From Streptomyces chrestomyceticus JCM 4735 (GTDB lineage: Bacteria > Actinomycetota > Actinomycetes > Streptomycetales > Streptomycetaceae): a DNA stretch of 64,000 bases. The translations under genes were made by a program, and so were the position numbers. Below are positions 1 to 8,643 of the stretch, piece by piece (position 1 is the stretch's first letter; the number at the start of each line of letters is the position of its first letter). The notes beneath the pieces were generated by a model. The model worked only from the letters and a program-made list of their open reading frames with translations, was not told the origin of the DNA and made no database searches. The DNA lies in contig NZ_BHZC01000001.1 of the NCBI RefSeq assembly GCF_003865135.1, positions 6,386,001 to 6,450,000 on the forward strand, written 5' to 3'.

Positions 1-95
1 CCGGCGGCGAGGCGGTGCTTGGTGAGTTCGCCGCCGAGGCGGCGGCCCAGCACGGTCGACATGCGGTTGCCCTGTGATGTCTGGCTGCGTTCCAT
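1..95 (-). CDS. XRE-family regulator, N-terminal fragment
   Basis: Only the first ~31 codons lie in the window; the gene runs off the left edge. The start is the ATG whose complement is at 93-95, preceded by GAAGGTGAG as a ribosome site. The visible peptide begins MERSQTSQGNRMSTVLGRRL and matches the N-terminus of Streptomyces helix-turn-helix regulators that usually pair with a divergent HATPase gene, which is exactly the neighbour here. The HTH itself is outside the window, so the family call rests on the N-terminal pattern and context. Confidence 0.6.
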   Translation of the reverse strand, partial: MERSQTSQGNRMSTVLGRRLGGELTKHRLAA

Positions 96-288
96 GCGCT
101 CACCTTCGCTCGTGGGGAGCGGCTTGGGTGCGGGATTGCGACCCGGCAACCCTCACGGGTGAAAATTGCACCGCTCGATTGTGGTGGACGTCGTGGCGCC
201 CCTACCGTCCGTAACGAACGAACTGCTCGCGCGGCCGCATCAGTTGGCGCAAGGGTGCGCGCTGCTCGTAATCCGGAGGTGGCCGTCG

Positions 289-756
289 ATGATCTCTCCG
301 CATGACCCCACAGGAACCGTCCTCTACGAGGACCTGCTCGACTACTCGCCGTTCCCCAAGAGTGTGCGGCTCGCGCGGTACCGGATGGCCCGGCTGCTGT
401 GGGAGTGGGGGTACGGGCACCTCGTGGACGACGCCGAGTTGCTGGTGTCCGAGCTGCTGACGAACGCGATCACGCACGGCCGGGTGCCCGGTCGGCTCGT
501 ACGTGTGCACCTGACGGTGGGGAAGGAGGTGTTGCGGCTGGCGGTCAGTGATGCGCATGGGGAAGCGTGGCCGCATGTGCGGGGGCCGGGGGACGACAGT
601 CCCGGTGGGCTCGGGCTGGTGCTCGTGCAGGAGGTGGCCGTGCGGTGGGGTGTGCGGGAGCGGCAGGTCGGCAAGACGGTGTGGTGCGAGCTGGACGTCA
701 GGCGGGAGCGACCATCGGTGACGGGCCGCCGAGGACGATGTTCCAGTGGTAGGTGA
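289..756 (+). CDS. ATP-binding protein, anti-sigma-factor-like HATPase
   Basis: Soluble protein of 155 aa with one GHKL/HATPase domain of the RsbW/SpoIIAB type, which in Streptomyces acts as an anti-sigma or regulatory kinase-like protein. Visible motifs are the N box (ELLTNAITHG), a G1-like VSDAHG and a G2-like GGLGLVLVQ. I chose the ATG at 289 because AATCCGGAGGTGG sits just upstream; an upstream in-frame ATG at 166 has no ribosome site and would add unrelated residues. The 3' end overlaps the convergent dioxygenase gene by 59 bp. Divergent to the XRE gene at the left edge, a common pairing in this genus. The partner sigma factor cannot be read from sequence. Confidence 0.8.
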   Translation: MISPHDPTGTVLYEDLLDYSPFPKSVRLARYRMARLLWEWGYGHLVDDAELLVSELLTNAITHGRVPGRLVRVHLTVGKEVLRLAVSDAHGEAWPHVRGPGDDSPGGLGLVLVQEVAVRWGVRERQVGKTVWCELDVRRERPSVTGRRGRCSSGR

Positions 757-1375
757 GGGACGTGGGGCAGCCAGGTAGCAGGGGCGTTGGGGTGTAGGTG
801 GCGGTCAGGCGGCGGCGGGCCTCCGCGTCCGGGGCCGCGTGGAGTACCGAGTCGTGGGCCAGGAGGGGGTCGCCCTCGAAGTACATCTGGGTGACCAGGC
901 GTTGGGTGAACGCGCGGCCGAAGAGGGAGAAGTGCAGGTGGGCGGCGCGCCAGGCGTGGTCGGGGGTGCCGAGCGGGTACGGGCCCGGCTTGATCGTCGT
1001 GAAGGTCCAGCGGCCGTCGGCGTCGGTGAGGGTGCGGCCCGCGCCCGTGAAGTGGGGGTCCAGCGGGGCGTCGTGCCGGTCGCCCTGGTGCGCGTAACGG
1101 CCGGCGGCGTTGGCCTGCCAGAGTTCCAGGAGCTGGTGGGGGATCGGGTGGCCCCGGTTGTCCAGGAGGCGACCGGTGACGGTGATGCGTTCGCCTATGG
1201 GGGCGCCCGAGCCCGAGTGGTGGCGGGTGAGGTCGCTGTCCAGGGGTGACACGTCGGCCTGGCCGAATACGGGGCCGTACAGTTCGGCGCTCTCCGGGTC
1301 GGCGGGGAGGAGGAACGGCGGCCGGGAGGGTCGGCGTAGAGGGAAGCCCCGGTACGGGGTGGGTGAGGTCGGCAT
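698..1375 (-). CDS. pcaH: protocatechuate 3,4-dioxygenase beta-type protein (orphan)
   Basis: Intradiol ring-cleavage dioxygenase, 225 aa. The family opens protocatechuate or catechol-type diols using a non-haem Fe(III) site. All four expected ligand motifs are visible: Tyr in QANAAGRYAH, Tyr in KPGPYP, and the two His of WRAAHLHFS. Compared with typical PcaH the first ~35 residues are missing: the protein enters the fold at PTPYRGFPLRRPSRPP. No ATG further upstream restores the usual N-terminus. There is no pcaG alpha-subunit gene on either side and no other beta-ketoadipate gene nearby, so it may act alone on another diol or be a relic with an intact active site. pcaH is the closest name, not a proven function. 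Confidence 0.7.
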   Translation of the reverse strand: MPTSPTPYRGFPLRRPSRPPFLLPADPESAELYGPVFGQADVSPLDSDLTRHHSGSGAPIGERITVTGRLLDNRGHPIPHQLLELWQANAAGRYAHQGDRHDAPLDPHFTGAGRTLTDADGRWTFTTIKPGPYPLGTPDHAWRAAHLHFSLFGRAFTQRLVTQMYFEGDPLLAHDSVLHAAPDAEARRRLTATYTPTPLLPGCPTSLTYHWNIVLGGPSPMVAPA

Positions 1376-1517
1376 GGGGACGTTGTCGCACTTGGCGGGG
1401 GGAGGGGCAAGACCGCGAACCCGCCGGGAGGGGAGGTGTCGGTACTGACCGTATGCCGGCGTCTTGTCGCTGTACTGACCGGGCACGTTGATGGAGAGCA
1501 GGGGGCCTGATCGGCAA

Positions 1518-2483
1518 TCACGATGCGGAGGTTGAGTGCCTGTCAGCCAGGTCCCTGGCGAGCTGACTGATGCGTGCGCGGGCCGTCTCAGGGGCGAGCA
1601 CCTCGATGTGGTCGCCGAACTGAAGAAGCTGACGCACCGACTCGATGTCGGGGTAGCGCACGACGACGACGCACGAGCCATTTTCCGCGTCGGAGACATG
1701 GTGGATGCGGGTGCCGAGGATGCGCCGCGCCAGGTCGAGACCCTTTTCCGGCAGGCGGATGGTCACGCTCACGCGATCTTGCTCCTCAGTGCGTTTCTTC
1801 AGCACGGCCCATCTGGTGTGGAGGGTTTCGCCTGGTTGGAGCACGGCTGGTGCGTCTAGCTGTTCGAAGGCCGACAGTCGTTCCAGAGCGAGCAGCCTGC
1901 TGTCGCCCTGGTCATCGGCGACGAGATACCAGCGGCCTGATTTCGCCACGATCCCGTACGGGTCGACCACCCGTGTCGAGGCCTGGCTCTCGGCGCTGCG
2001 GCGGTACAGGATTCGAAGGCGTCGCCGGTGTCGCAGGGTCGAGGCCAGATCCGATACTTCGACCGCTGCCTCGGAGGCAGCAAACCACGCGGTGCTGTCG
2101 ACAAGCACAAGGTCAGCCAGCCGCAGCGGGCTCGGCGACTCAGGTGCTGCGGCCTGGCGGGCGGCGATCTTGCGCTCGGCCGACTCCCATGCCGCAGTCA
2201 GGCCCATTCGCTCACGTAGTGCGCTGTCCAAGCCGGCCACGGACAGGGCCTCCAGTTCTGGTGGTTCCAGATGGGATGCGCTGAGCCGTGCACTGGGGAG
2301 CAGGACGATCCCGCCGTTCCGCCCACGTTCGGCATAGACGGGCACGCCCGCTGTCGATAGCGCCTCGACGTCGCGCAGCACAGTCCGCCGGGACACCTCA
2401 AGGCGCGCGGCGAGCTCGGTGGTAGTGAGCCGCTGACGGGTCTGCAGGAGCAGCAGGAGATGCAGGAGTCTTGAAGCCTTCAT
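1518..2483 (-). CDS. WYL-domain DeoR-type transcriptional regulator
   Basis: 321 aa DNA-binding regulator. Residues ~1-60 form a winged HTH (TTTELAARLEVSRRTVLRDV). The middle holds the WYL ligand domain (DPYGIVAKSGRWYLVA), and the C-terminus is a WCX-type region (SVTIRLPEKGLDLARRILG). WYL proteins sense small molecules or nucleic acids and control adjacent genes. The ATG complement at 2481-2483 begins MKASRLL; longer frames upstream run into the divergent gene. It is divergent from the VOC gene at 2580 with only 96 bp between starts, so that gene is the probable target. Confidence 0.85.
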   Translation of the reverse strand: MKASRLLHLLLLLQTRQRLTTTELAARLEVSRRTVLRDVEALSTAGVPVYAERGRNGGIVLLPSARLSASHLEPPELEALSVAGLDSALRERMGLTAAWESAERKIAARQAAAPESPSPLRLADLVLVDSTAWFAASEAAVEVSDLASTLRHRRRLRILYRRSAESQASTRVVDPYGIVAKSGRWYLVADDQGDSRLLALERLSAFEQLDAPAVLQPGETLHTRWAVLKKRTEEQDRVSVTIRLPEKGLDLARRILGTRIHHVSDAENGSCVVVVRYPDIESVRQLLQFGDHIEVLAPETARARISQLARDLADRHSTSAS

Positions 2484-2579
2484 GCTGACCCATGTTCTCG
2501 GAAAAGGTGACAGGTTCTGTCGCGATTGGTTGATCCACTGGGTGCTGGACCGAGAGATCAACGAGTTGAGGAGCGCTCC

Positions 2580-2945
2580 ATGCCCGCACCGAACCTGTTC
2601 CTGATCGGCGTCCGCGACGCCGAGGCCGCCACCGCCTTCTACAGCGACCTGTTCGAGATCGAACCGACCTTCACCAGTCCCCACTACGTAGCCTTCGAAG
2701 CTGCCCCCGGTGTCCTGTTCGCACTGTGGACGGGCTACAGCGAGCACGCGGTCCCGAGCCTCCCCCGTACGACAGAGATCGGACTCATGACGCCGGGGCC
2801 ATCGCAGGCGATTGACGAGATCTTCACGAGGTGGGTCTCGAAGGGGGTCCACGTTGTGCAGGAGCCGCATGATGCTGTCTTCGGCCGCACGTTCGTGATT
2901 ACGGACCCTGACGGCAACCTCATCCGAGTCTCCCCGGTCGACTGA
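2580..2945 (+). CDS. VOC-family (glyoxalase/bleomycin-resistance fold) protein
   Basis: 121 aa single-domain vicinal-oxygen-chelate protein: N-terminal FLIGVRDAEAATAFYSDLF and C-terminal GRTFVITDPDGNLIRV are classic beta-alpha-beta VOC boundaries. These proteins bind or transform small molecules, often as dimers. The ATG at 2580 follows GAGGAGCG, a good ribosome site. It shares a 96-bp divergent promoter region with the WYL regulator, suggesting regulation by it. The substrate cannot be inferred; metal ligands are not clearly recognisable. Confidence 0.8.
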   Translation: MPAPNLFLIGVRDAEAATAFYSDLFEIEPTFTSPHYVAFEAAPGVLFALWTGYSEHAVPSLPRTTEIGLMTPGPSQAIDEIFTRWVSKGVHVVQEPHDAVFGRTFVITDPDGNLIRVSPVD

Positions 2946-2948
2946 CCT

Positions 2949-3369
2949 CCTCGACGGCGAAACAGCCGTCACCGCCGTCGGCTTCCTGCACCGGGCTGTC
3001 GACTGGTTCGCTGACCGTGGCGTCACCATTGAGAGGGTCCTGTCGGGCAACGGCGGCGCCTACCGCTCGTACCTGTGGCGCGACAACTGCGAAGTGCTAT
3101 CGATCACCTCGAAGTTCACGCTCCCTTACCGCCCGCGGACGAACGGGAAGGCCGAGCGCTTCCACCGCACCATGGCCGAGGGCTGGGCCTACGCCCGCTG
3201 CTGCACCAGCGAGCAAGAACGACGCGACGCACCGGCCGGTTGGCTCCACCGGTACAACCACCACCGGCCCCACACCGCGTGCGGCAACCAGCCGCCATTC
3301 TCACGATTGATCAACGGGCCCGGTCAGTACATCAGCGGCGGCGGGCTCGCCAGGCCGTCACGACGCTGA
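2949..3369 (+). pseudogene. IS481-like transposase relic (C-terminal part)
   Basis: The + frame can be read as the integrase-core C-terminus of an IS481/IS3-group DDE transposase: FLHRAVDWFADRG, then YRPRTNGKAERFHRTMAEGW and YNHHRPHTACGNQPP. There is no start codon and the N-terminal half is missing. The second catalytic Asp is also lost: the expected DNG reads SGNG at 3043-3054. The catalytic Glu of KAERFHRT is still present. No inverted repeats were seen at either end. A dead fragment beside the VOC gene. Confidence 0.75.
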
Positions 3370-3535
3370 TGGTCCCGCTGCAGATCAGGATGGCGCCGAG
3401 GACGATGTTCCAGGTGTCACCGAGCCAGATCCCGAGGGCCGTCACGGCGAGCGCGCAGAGAAGCGCGAGGGTGGAGAGTATCCGGGCGAGAAGCATGAGG
3501 AAGGGCCGCGGTAGTAGGGGGTGGTGGTGTCCCAC
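3332..3535 (-). CDS. small two-helix membrane protein
   Basis: 67 aa with a GTG start (complement at 3533-3535) preceded by GGGGACGG. Two hydrophobic segments are visible (MLLARILSTLALLCALAVTA and IVLGAILICSGTISVVTAW) followed by a basic tail WRARRR, so it is probably an integral membrane protein with the C-terminus inside. An internal ATG at 3496 would give a 54-aa product but lacks a ribosome site. It lies just downstream of the potassium-transporter-like gene on the same strand. The 3' end overlaps the transposase relic by ~38 bp. No function can be assigned. Confidence 0.5.
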   Translation of the reverse strand: MGHHHPLLPRPFLMLLARILSTLALLCALAVTALGIWLGDTWNIVLGAILICSGTISVVTAWRARRR

Positions 3536-3599
3536 CGGTTTCCGTCCCCAGCGACCCTAACAGTGGTACCGGGCCCCCGACGGCTACGGCCACCACGGC

Positions 3600-5489
3600 T
3601 CACGCCGTCACCCGGAACCGCAGCCGGCAGATCGTCGCGTCCGTCGTGCGGCGCACCGCGTGGGCGACGACCGCGCCGCGCTGGTTCTGGAGGAGGCGTT
3701 GCCAGAGGTGGGCCGGTTCGACCTCGGGGATCAGGACGGTGACCCGGGTACGGGGGTGCCGGCCGGCGAGTTCGCGTACGTACGCGGCGATCGGGCGGCC
3801 CACCGTGCGGGTGGTGGAGGGCAGTTCGAGGAGGTCGACGCCGGGGTTCCACAGTTCCCAGTCGCGGCGCAGGGACTCCGCCGCGCGGCGGTCCTCGGGC
3901 GCGGCGTACGTGACGGTGACGGCCACCACCTCGTCGCCGAGCGAGACCGCGGCGTTCAGCGCCTCGCAGGTGAGCTTGGAGAGGTGGGAGACGGGGACGA
4001 CGACGAGGGAGCGGTCGCGGTGCGGCGGTTCGGGGATGCGGCCCAGGTGCAGGCGGTCCGCGATCCTGCCGTACGCCCGGTGGACCGCCTCGAAGGCGAG
4101 GACGAGGAGCGGCAGCGCGACGACGATGAGCCAGGCGCCCTCGGTGAACTTCGTCGCGGTGACGACGACGGCCGAGACGCCGGTCAGCAGCGCGCCGAAG
4201 CCGTTGAGCGCGGCCTTGCCGCGCCAGCCGGAAGAACGTTCCTGCCGCCAGTGGCGGACCATGCCGACCTGGCAGATGGTGAAACCGACGAAGACGCCGA
4301 TGGCGAAGAGCGGGACGAGGGTGTTCACGTCGCCGCCGGAGAAGCCGAGGAGTACGGCGGCGACGGCGGCCAGCGCGAGGACGCCGTGCCGGTGCACCTG
4401 CCGGTCCGCCTTGAGGCCGAAGACGTGCGGCAGGTAGTTGTCGCGGGCCAGCAGGCCCATCAGGACCGGCAGCCCGCCGAAGCTGGTGTTGGCGGCGAGG
4501 GCGAGCAGGACCATCGTCGCGAACTGCACGACGTAGAAAGCCCAGTTGTGGCCGAGTGACGCGTCCGCGAGCTGCGCGAGGACGGTGACGCCTTCGACCG
4601 GCTGGAGGTGGAAGCGCCCGATGAGCACCGAGAGGCCGATCAGCATCACGCCGAGCAGGGCGCCCAGGGCGACCTCGGTGCGCTGCGCGCGCTTGGCGGC
4701 GGGCGCGCGGAAGGACGGTACGGCGTTGGCGACCGCCTCGACGCCGGTCAGGGCCGAACACCCGGCGGCGAACGCCTTGAGCAGCAGCAGCGCGCCCACC
4801 GAGGTCGCGTTGTCCGCCAGGACGGAGGCATGCCCGGTGGCCGACACCGTGGAGGCGGGCGCGTCCCGGAACAGGCCGACCGCGACGACGGTGAGGATCG
4901 ACCCCACGAAGACGGCGGTGGGAAGGATGAAGGCTTTCGCCGAGTCGACGATGCCGCGCAGGTTGACCGCGGTCACCAGCACGAGCACCCCCAGGCACAG
5001 CCAGAGCCGCTGGCCGTAGAGGGCGGGGAAGGCGGAGGTGAGCGCGGCGACGCCGGCCGTCACCGACACGGCGACGTTCAGCACGTAGTCGAGGAGGAGG
5101 GAGGCCGCGGCGGCCAGGGCCGTGCGGCGCCCGAGGTGCGCCTTGGCGACGGCGTACGAACCGCCGCCGTTCGGGAAGGCCGCGATCACCTGCCGGTACG
5201 AGGCGACCAGGACGGCGAGCAGGGCGGCGATGCAGAGGGTCACCGGGAGGGTGAACCCGAGGCCGTACGCGCCGGCGGCGGCCAGGATCAGGACGACGGA
5301 CTCGGGCCCGTACGCGACGGAGGCCATCGCGTCGAGGGAGAGGGCGGCGAGGCCCTGGACGGAGGTGAGACGGTGCCGGGCGTCCGGATCGGGAGCGGAG
5401 GCGGGGGCGGGAGTGGGGGCGGAACCGGAAGGGGACGGGCCGGTTGTCCGGTCCGCGGTCCGGCCCGTGGATTTCCACACCATCGACAT
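3600..5489 (-). CDS. KimA-like APC-superfamily transporter (potassium or amino acid)
   Basis: 629 aa integral membrane permease with about 12 hydrophobic helices (~residues 40-460) and a ~150-residue soluble C-terminal domain that resembles a universal-stress fold (RSLVVVPVSHLSKLT). Motifs recalled from Bacillus KimA (YdaO), a high-affinity K+ importer controlled by cyclic di-AMP, are present: LAALSLDAMASVAYG, FPNGGGSYAVAK, KAFAAGCSALTGVEAVANA and ANTSFGGLP. The ATG at 5489 is favoured by GGAGGTACGGCGAACG upstream; a second Met lies two codons in. Upstream is a tandem 11-bp repeat typical of OmpR/PhoB-type regulators. Potassium import is the best guess; amino-acid transport is the generic family alternative. 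Confidence 0.8.
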   Translation of the reverse strand: MSMVWKSTGRTADRTTGPSPSGSAPTPAPASAPDPDARHRLTSVQGLAALSLDAMASVAYGPESVVLILAAAGAYGLGFTLPVTLCIAALLAVLVASYRQVIAAFPNGGGSYAVAKAHLGRRTALAAAASLLLDYVLNVAVSVTAGVAALTSAFPALYGQRLWLCLGVLVLVTAVNLRGIVDSAKAFILPTAVFVGSILTVVAVGLFRDAPASTVSATGHASVLADNATSVGALLLLKAFAAGCSALTGVEAVANAVPSFRAPAAKRAQRTEVALGALLGVMLIGLSVLIGRFHLQPVEGVTVLAQLADASLGHNWAFYVVQFATMVLLALAANTSFGGLPVLMGLLARDNYLPHVFGLKADRQVHRHGVLALAAVAAVLLGFSGGDVNTLVPLFAIGVFVGFTICQVGMVRHWRQERSSGWRGKAALNGFGALLTGVSAVVVTATKFTEGAWLIVVALPLLVLAFEAVHRAYGRIADRLHLGRIPEPPHRDRSLVVVPVSHLSKLTCEALNAAVSLGDEVVAVTVTYAAPEDRRAAESLRRDWELWNPGVDLLELPSTTRTVGRPIAAYVRELAGRHPRTRVTVLIPEVEPAHLWQRLLQNQRGAVVAHAVRRTTDATICRLRFRVTA

Positions 5490-5606
5490 CGTTCGCCGTA
5501 CCTCCGTGCGCTGCGGGAAGAGAACCCCGGTGACGGGGCCAGCCCAGCGTGAGTGCCGGTTCGTACGGGCGCGCCGGTTCTTGGCGTGGCTTTGGCGGAT
5601 GATCCG

Positions 5607-5628
5607 GCCTTCTTCACGCCTTCTTGAT
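5607..5628. promoter_or_regulatory. tandem 11-bp direct repeat, OmpR/PhoB-type operator candidate
   Basis: GCCTTCTT occurs at 5607-5614 and again at 5618-5625, exactly one 11-bp period apart (AAGAAGGC on the coding strand). Head-to-tail half-sites at 11-bp spacing are the usual architecture for OmpR-family response regulators, including KdpE. It lies ~120 bp upstream of the KimA-like start. A hairpin (CCCCG/CGGGG) at 5525-5538 lies within the presumed leader. Regulator identity is inference. Confidence 0.45.
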
Positions 5629-5825
5629 GCCCGGCGGGCGCGTACCGATGCGGATGGGTGGCCGGGGCACCGGTTGGCCGGGACATCAGGTGGCGCGGGC
5701 ACCGGTACGCGTACGGCGTACGGCGGTGACCGCGTTGTCAGCGGTGCGTCAAGCAGCCGCGACGCGCCGTCAGTGTCGCGTCAATGTCCGGGCGACGTGC
5801 CCGCCACGGGCCTACCGTCACGGCC

Positions 5826-6404
5826 ATGGAACGGAGAGGCGGTGTGACGCGCGATGGACGGCATACGCGAAGGAGGTACGCCCTTCCACCCCCGGTGCAC
5901 GGCCCGACGGCGTACCGCGACCGCCGGTGGACGGCCGAACTGCGCACGTCGGCCTGCGGCACGGCCGGCGTCCTCTGCCTCATGCTCGGCGTCGACCTCG
6001 CCTGCCGCACCCTCGACCCGCTGCGCGCCGCCTGCTGGACGGCCCTCGCGCTGGTGCTCTTCGCGGCGCTCTTCCCGGCACGGGTGACGGTCGGCGCGGG
6101 CTGGCTCGCCGTACGTGGGCTGCTGCGGGAGCGCCGGGTCCGTACCGATCTGCTGGTCCTCGTCCACCGCAGCGACGGGATGGCGCCCCGGCTGGTGCTG
6201 CGCGACGCGCTGGGCGACCGCGTCGAACTGGACCCCAAGGTCCTCACCGCCGACCCGGCCCTCTGGCACCTCCTCGACACCGGCGCCCGGCTGTCCCGGG
6301 AGCGCGGGCTGCTGCGGTCGGGGAGCGAGGTGCTGCGGGTGCTGGGCGAGTGCGTCGACCGCGACGGTGCCCGGAGGATCTTCGAGGCTTCGGGGATGGA
6401 GTGA
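5826..6404 (+). CDS. hypothetical membrane protein, PH-like domain
   Basis: 192 aa, not recognised as a named family. It has a basic N-terminus and two hydrophobic segments (~residues 36-75: TAGVLCLMLGVDLACRT and AACWTALALVLFAALFPA). A soluble C-terminal half (VGAGWLAVRGLLRERRVRTD onward) has the look of bacterial PH-like domains found in Streptomyces membrane proteins. The ATG at 5826 was chosen because the family-like N-terminus starts there; an earlier in-frame start at 5784 adds only low-complexity basic sequence. Divergent from the KimA-like gene. Confidence 0.65.
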   Translation: MERRGGVTRDGRHTRRRYALPPPVHGPTAYRDRRWTAELRTSACGTAGVLCLMLGVDLACRTLDPLRAACWTALALVLFAALFPARVTVGAGWLAVRGLLRERRVRTDLLVLVHRSDGMAPRLVLRDALGDRVELDPKVLTADPALWHLLDTGARLSRERGLLRSGSEVLRVLGECVDRDGARRIFEASGME

Positions 6405-6426
6405 CCGGCCGTCCGGTTCCCGGGGC

Positions 6427-6969
6427 TCATACGGACAGCAGGTCGCGGCGGCGCACCATGCGTACGCCGCACAGGTCCTCCGGGTCCTCCGCATCGTCGA
6501 AGACCGCCGTGATCAGCCACAGCACCAGGAATCCGTAACCGGCCAGCCAGCGCTTGACCAGCCGGGGGACGCGGGGCCGGGTGCCGGTCTTCTCCAGGAT
6601 GACCCGCGTCCTGACCAGGAACTTGCCGACGCTCGCGCCGAGCATCCGCGTCAGCACCACGTGGTTGAGGAACGACACCCCGAGCCCGCACCCGATCGCC
6701 ACCGCCCAGAACGCCCCGAACGGGCGGTCGCCGCCGACCCGGACGCCCAGGGACAGCACGCCGAGCAGGCCGGTGAGCAGCACGCTGTCGATGACGATCG
6801 CGGTGAGGCGGCGGAGGTCACCGGCGGGTTCGGGGATGTCGGGGAGGCGGTATACGGGGGGTTGGTGGGGGTACGGATGGGGGTGTGGTGGGGCATATGG
6901 GTGGGACTGGTACGGCGCATAGGGGTTGGTGGGGGCCGGGGCGGGCGGGGCGTGACGCTCGTCGTACAT
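6427..6969 (-). CDS. RDD-family membrane protein
   Basis: 180 aa. The N-terminal ~50 residues are a Pro/Tyr/His-rich cytoplasmic tail (NPYAPYQSHPYAPPHPHPYP), followed by an RDD domain with the signature Arg and Asp in DLRRLTAIVIDSVLL and the conserved GASVGKFLVRTRV. Two to three membrane helices are visible. RDD proteins are membrane proteins of mostly unknown function, some linked to ion transport. The ATG complement at 6967-6969 matches the usual MYDE-type start with the Pro/Tyr tail. It converges with the gene ending at 6404. Confidence 0.8.
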   Translation of the reverse strand: MYDERHAPPAPAPTNPYAPYQSHPYAPPHPHPYPHQPPVYRLPDIPEPAGDLRRLTAIVIDSVLLTGLLGVLSLGVRVGGDRPFGAFWAVAIGCGLGVSFLNHVVLTRMLGASVGKFLVRTRVILEKTGTRPRVPRLVKRWLAGYGFLVLWLITAVFDDAEDPEDLCGVRMVRRRDLLSV

Positions 6970-7025
6970 GAGAGCGGATCTTGCCACGGCCGCCGGGACC
7001 GCTACGAACGCGCCGCCCGGACCTC

Positions 7026-7250
7026 CTACGATCCGGCTGCCCGGGCCCCTTGCGCCGCGGACGGCCAGAGCAGCGCCTGGGCGACGATCACATGCCCGCC
7101 GTTGCTGGTCACGGCGGGGCCGCCGTACAACTCGTAGCCGAGGGCGAGCATCTCGCTCACCCGGTGGCAGAACGTGGCGTCGTCCGGGCCGGTCAGGACG
7201 CGGTAGACGGGCATGCCGTCCGGCGGGGTGCTCGGGGTGGGGGCGTTCAT
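7026..7250 (-). CDS. DUF1737-like small protein
   Basis: 74 aa soluble protein. The core YRVLTGPDDATFCHRVSEML, followed by ALGYELYGGPAVTSNGG and VIVAQALLWP, matches the DUF1737 fold seen in many actinobacteria. Function is unknown. The start ATG (complement 7248-7250) shares bases with the TGA of the upstream short-chain dehydrogenase gene, so the two are translationally coupled. Confidence 0.75.
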   Translation of the reverse strand: MNAPTPSTPPDGMPVYRVLTGPDDATFCHRVSEMLALGYELYGGPAVTSNGGHVIVAQALLWPSAAQGARAAGS

Positions 7251-8185
7251 CAGGCAGCACCGCCGAAGTCGTACCGTACGCCGGTCAGCTCCTCCGACGC
7301 GTCCCACAGCCGCGCCGACGTCTCGTCGTTGCGCGTCCACGGGGCGCGGGGGGACGGCGCGGTCGCGCCGCGCAGGCCGGTGCGCGGGCCGAGGAAGGCG
7401 TCCGGCTTCATGTGCGGGGCGGTGGCGGCGCACAGCGTCGGCAGGGCGCCGGACTCGGCGGACTGGCCGATGATGCGGTTGGCCAGCGCCACGACGCGCT
7501 CGGCGCCCGTACGGCCCTCCATCCGCACGCCGGCGGTCTGCAGGTTGGTGTCGGCGTACCCGGGGTGCGCCGCGACGGCCAGGACCTGCGAACCGGCGCG
7601 TGCCAGGCGGCGCGACAGTTCGTGGACGAAGAGCAGGTTGGCGCTCTTGGAACGGGCGTAGGCGATCCAGCGACGGTAGCCGCGCTCGCTGTTGAGGTCG
7701 CCCAGGTCGACGTTGCTCAGCATGTGGAAGCCGCTGGACACGGTGACGACGCGCGCCCCGGGCGTGGCCAGCAGCTTGGGCAGGAGGAGGCCGGTGAGCG
7801 CGAAATGGCCGAGGTGGTTGGTGCCGAACTGCATCTCGAAGCCGTCGGCGGTACGGCGGTGCGGGAGCGCCATCACACCGGCGTTGTTGACGAGGAGGTC
7901 GAGACGGTCGCCGTCGAAGTCGTCCAGGCCCGCAGCGAAGGCGCGTACGGACGCCAGGTCGGCCAGGTCGAGCTGCCGGAACTCGGCCTCGGCGGCCGGT
8001 ACTTCGGAGCGCAGCCGGGCGAGCGCGGCGTGCCCGCGGGCCTCGTTGCGGCAGGCCAGTACGGTACGGGCGCCACGGCGGGCCAGCTCGCGCGCGGTGA
8101 TGTAGCCGATGCCGCTGTTTGCGCCGGTGACGACGGCCGAGCGGCCCGTCTGGTCGGGGATGTGGCTCGTGGTCCAACGGGTCAC
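7250..8185 (-). CDS. short-chain dehydrogenase/reductase
   Basis: 311 aa classical SDR oxidoreductase using NAD(P). Visible are the Rossmann motif TGANSGIG, the NNAGVM structural motif and the catalytic Ser (VTVSSGFH) with Tyr/Lys in YARSKSAN. The length and the C-terminal extension resemble retinol-dehydrogenase-like or light-dependent-reductase-like SDRs of actinobacteria. The GTG start at 8185 follows AAGGAGCGCAGCAGGC; the ATG further upstream lacks this. It overlaps the DUF1737 gene by one base. Substrate unknown. Confidence 0.85.
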   Translation of the reverse strand: MTRWTTSHIPDQTGRSAVVTGANSGIGYITARELARRGARTVLACRNEARGHAALARLRSEVPAAEAEFRQLDLADLASVRAFAAGLDDFDGDRLDLLVNNAGVMALPHRRTADGFEMQFGTNHLGHFALTGLLLPKLLATPGARVVTVSSGFHMLSNVDLGDLNSERGYRRWIAYARSKSANLLFVHELSRRLARAGSQVLAVAAHPGYADTNLQTAGVRMEGRTGAERVVALANRIIGQSAESGALPTLCAATAPHMKPDAFLGPRTGLRGATAPSPRAPWTRNDETSARLWDASEELTGVRYDFGGAA

Positions 8186-8295
8186 GCCTGCTGCGCTCCT
8201 TCGTCGGGGCGTCGGGGGCACCAGCCTACGCCCGGACCGGTGGGGATACTCCCAGGCCGGGTGGGTCGTGGGGCACGGGAGTGAGGGCGTGGGGG

Positions 8296-8643
8296 CTAGC
8301 TCCCGATCTCCCGCACCCGGTAGACGGGCACCGACACCGCCGGATCGTCCAGGCAGGCGCCCGTCTCCAGGTCGAAGCGCTGCTTGAGGAGGGGCGAGGC
8401 GACGAAAGGGCGGCCGTCCGCCGTGCCGGTCAGGCCGCGGGACAGCACGTACGCACCTGTGAACGGGTCACGGTTGCCGATGGCGTACGGGCGTCCCGCG
8501 CGGTCCATGAACAGCGCCACCTGCCCGCCGTCGGGGAGGAGGGCGGCGACGCCCCGGCCGGGGACGAGGGCGGAGGGGGCACAGACCGGGAACCAGGTGC
8601 GGTCCGAGTGCCGGTCCGAGGGGAGTTCGACGGCGAGAGTCAT
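8296..8643 (-). CDS. nirD: nitrite reductase small subunit NirD
   Basis: 115 aa. The NirD fold resembles a Rieske domain but lacks cluster ligands, and none are present here. Recognisable features are [20 protein letters not shown], the [20 protein letters not shown] core and the [19 protein letters not shown]-terminal region. It works with NirB in NADH-dependent reduction of nitrite to ammonium in the cytoplasm. The start ATG overlaps the nirB stop (ATGA), so it is co-translated as the last gene of the operon. Confidence 0.92.
   Translation of the reverse strand: MTLAVELPSDRHSDRTWFPVCAPSALVPGRGVAALLPDGGQVALFMDRAGRPYAIGNRDPFTGAYVLSRGLTGTADGRPFVASPLLKQRFDLETGACLDDPAVSVPVYRVREIGS

Noticed and set aside
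5490..5825. A cyclic-di-AMP (ydaO-type) riboswitch upstream of the KimA-like gene.
   Set aside because: I could not identify the conserved riboswitch core elements; only a short hairpin and a protein-type direct repeat are visible.
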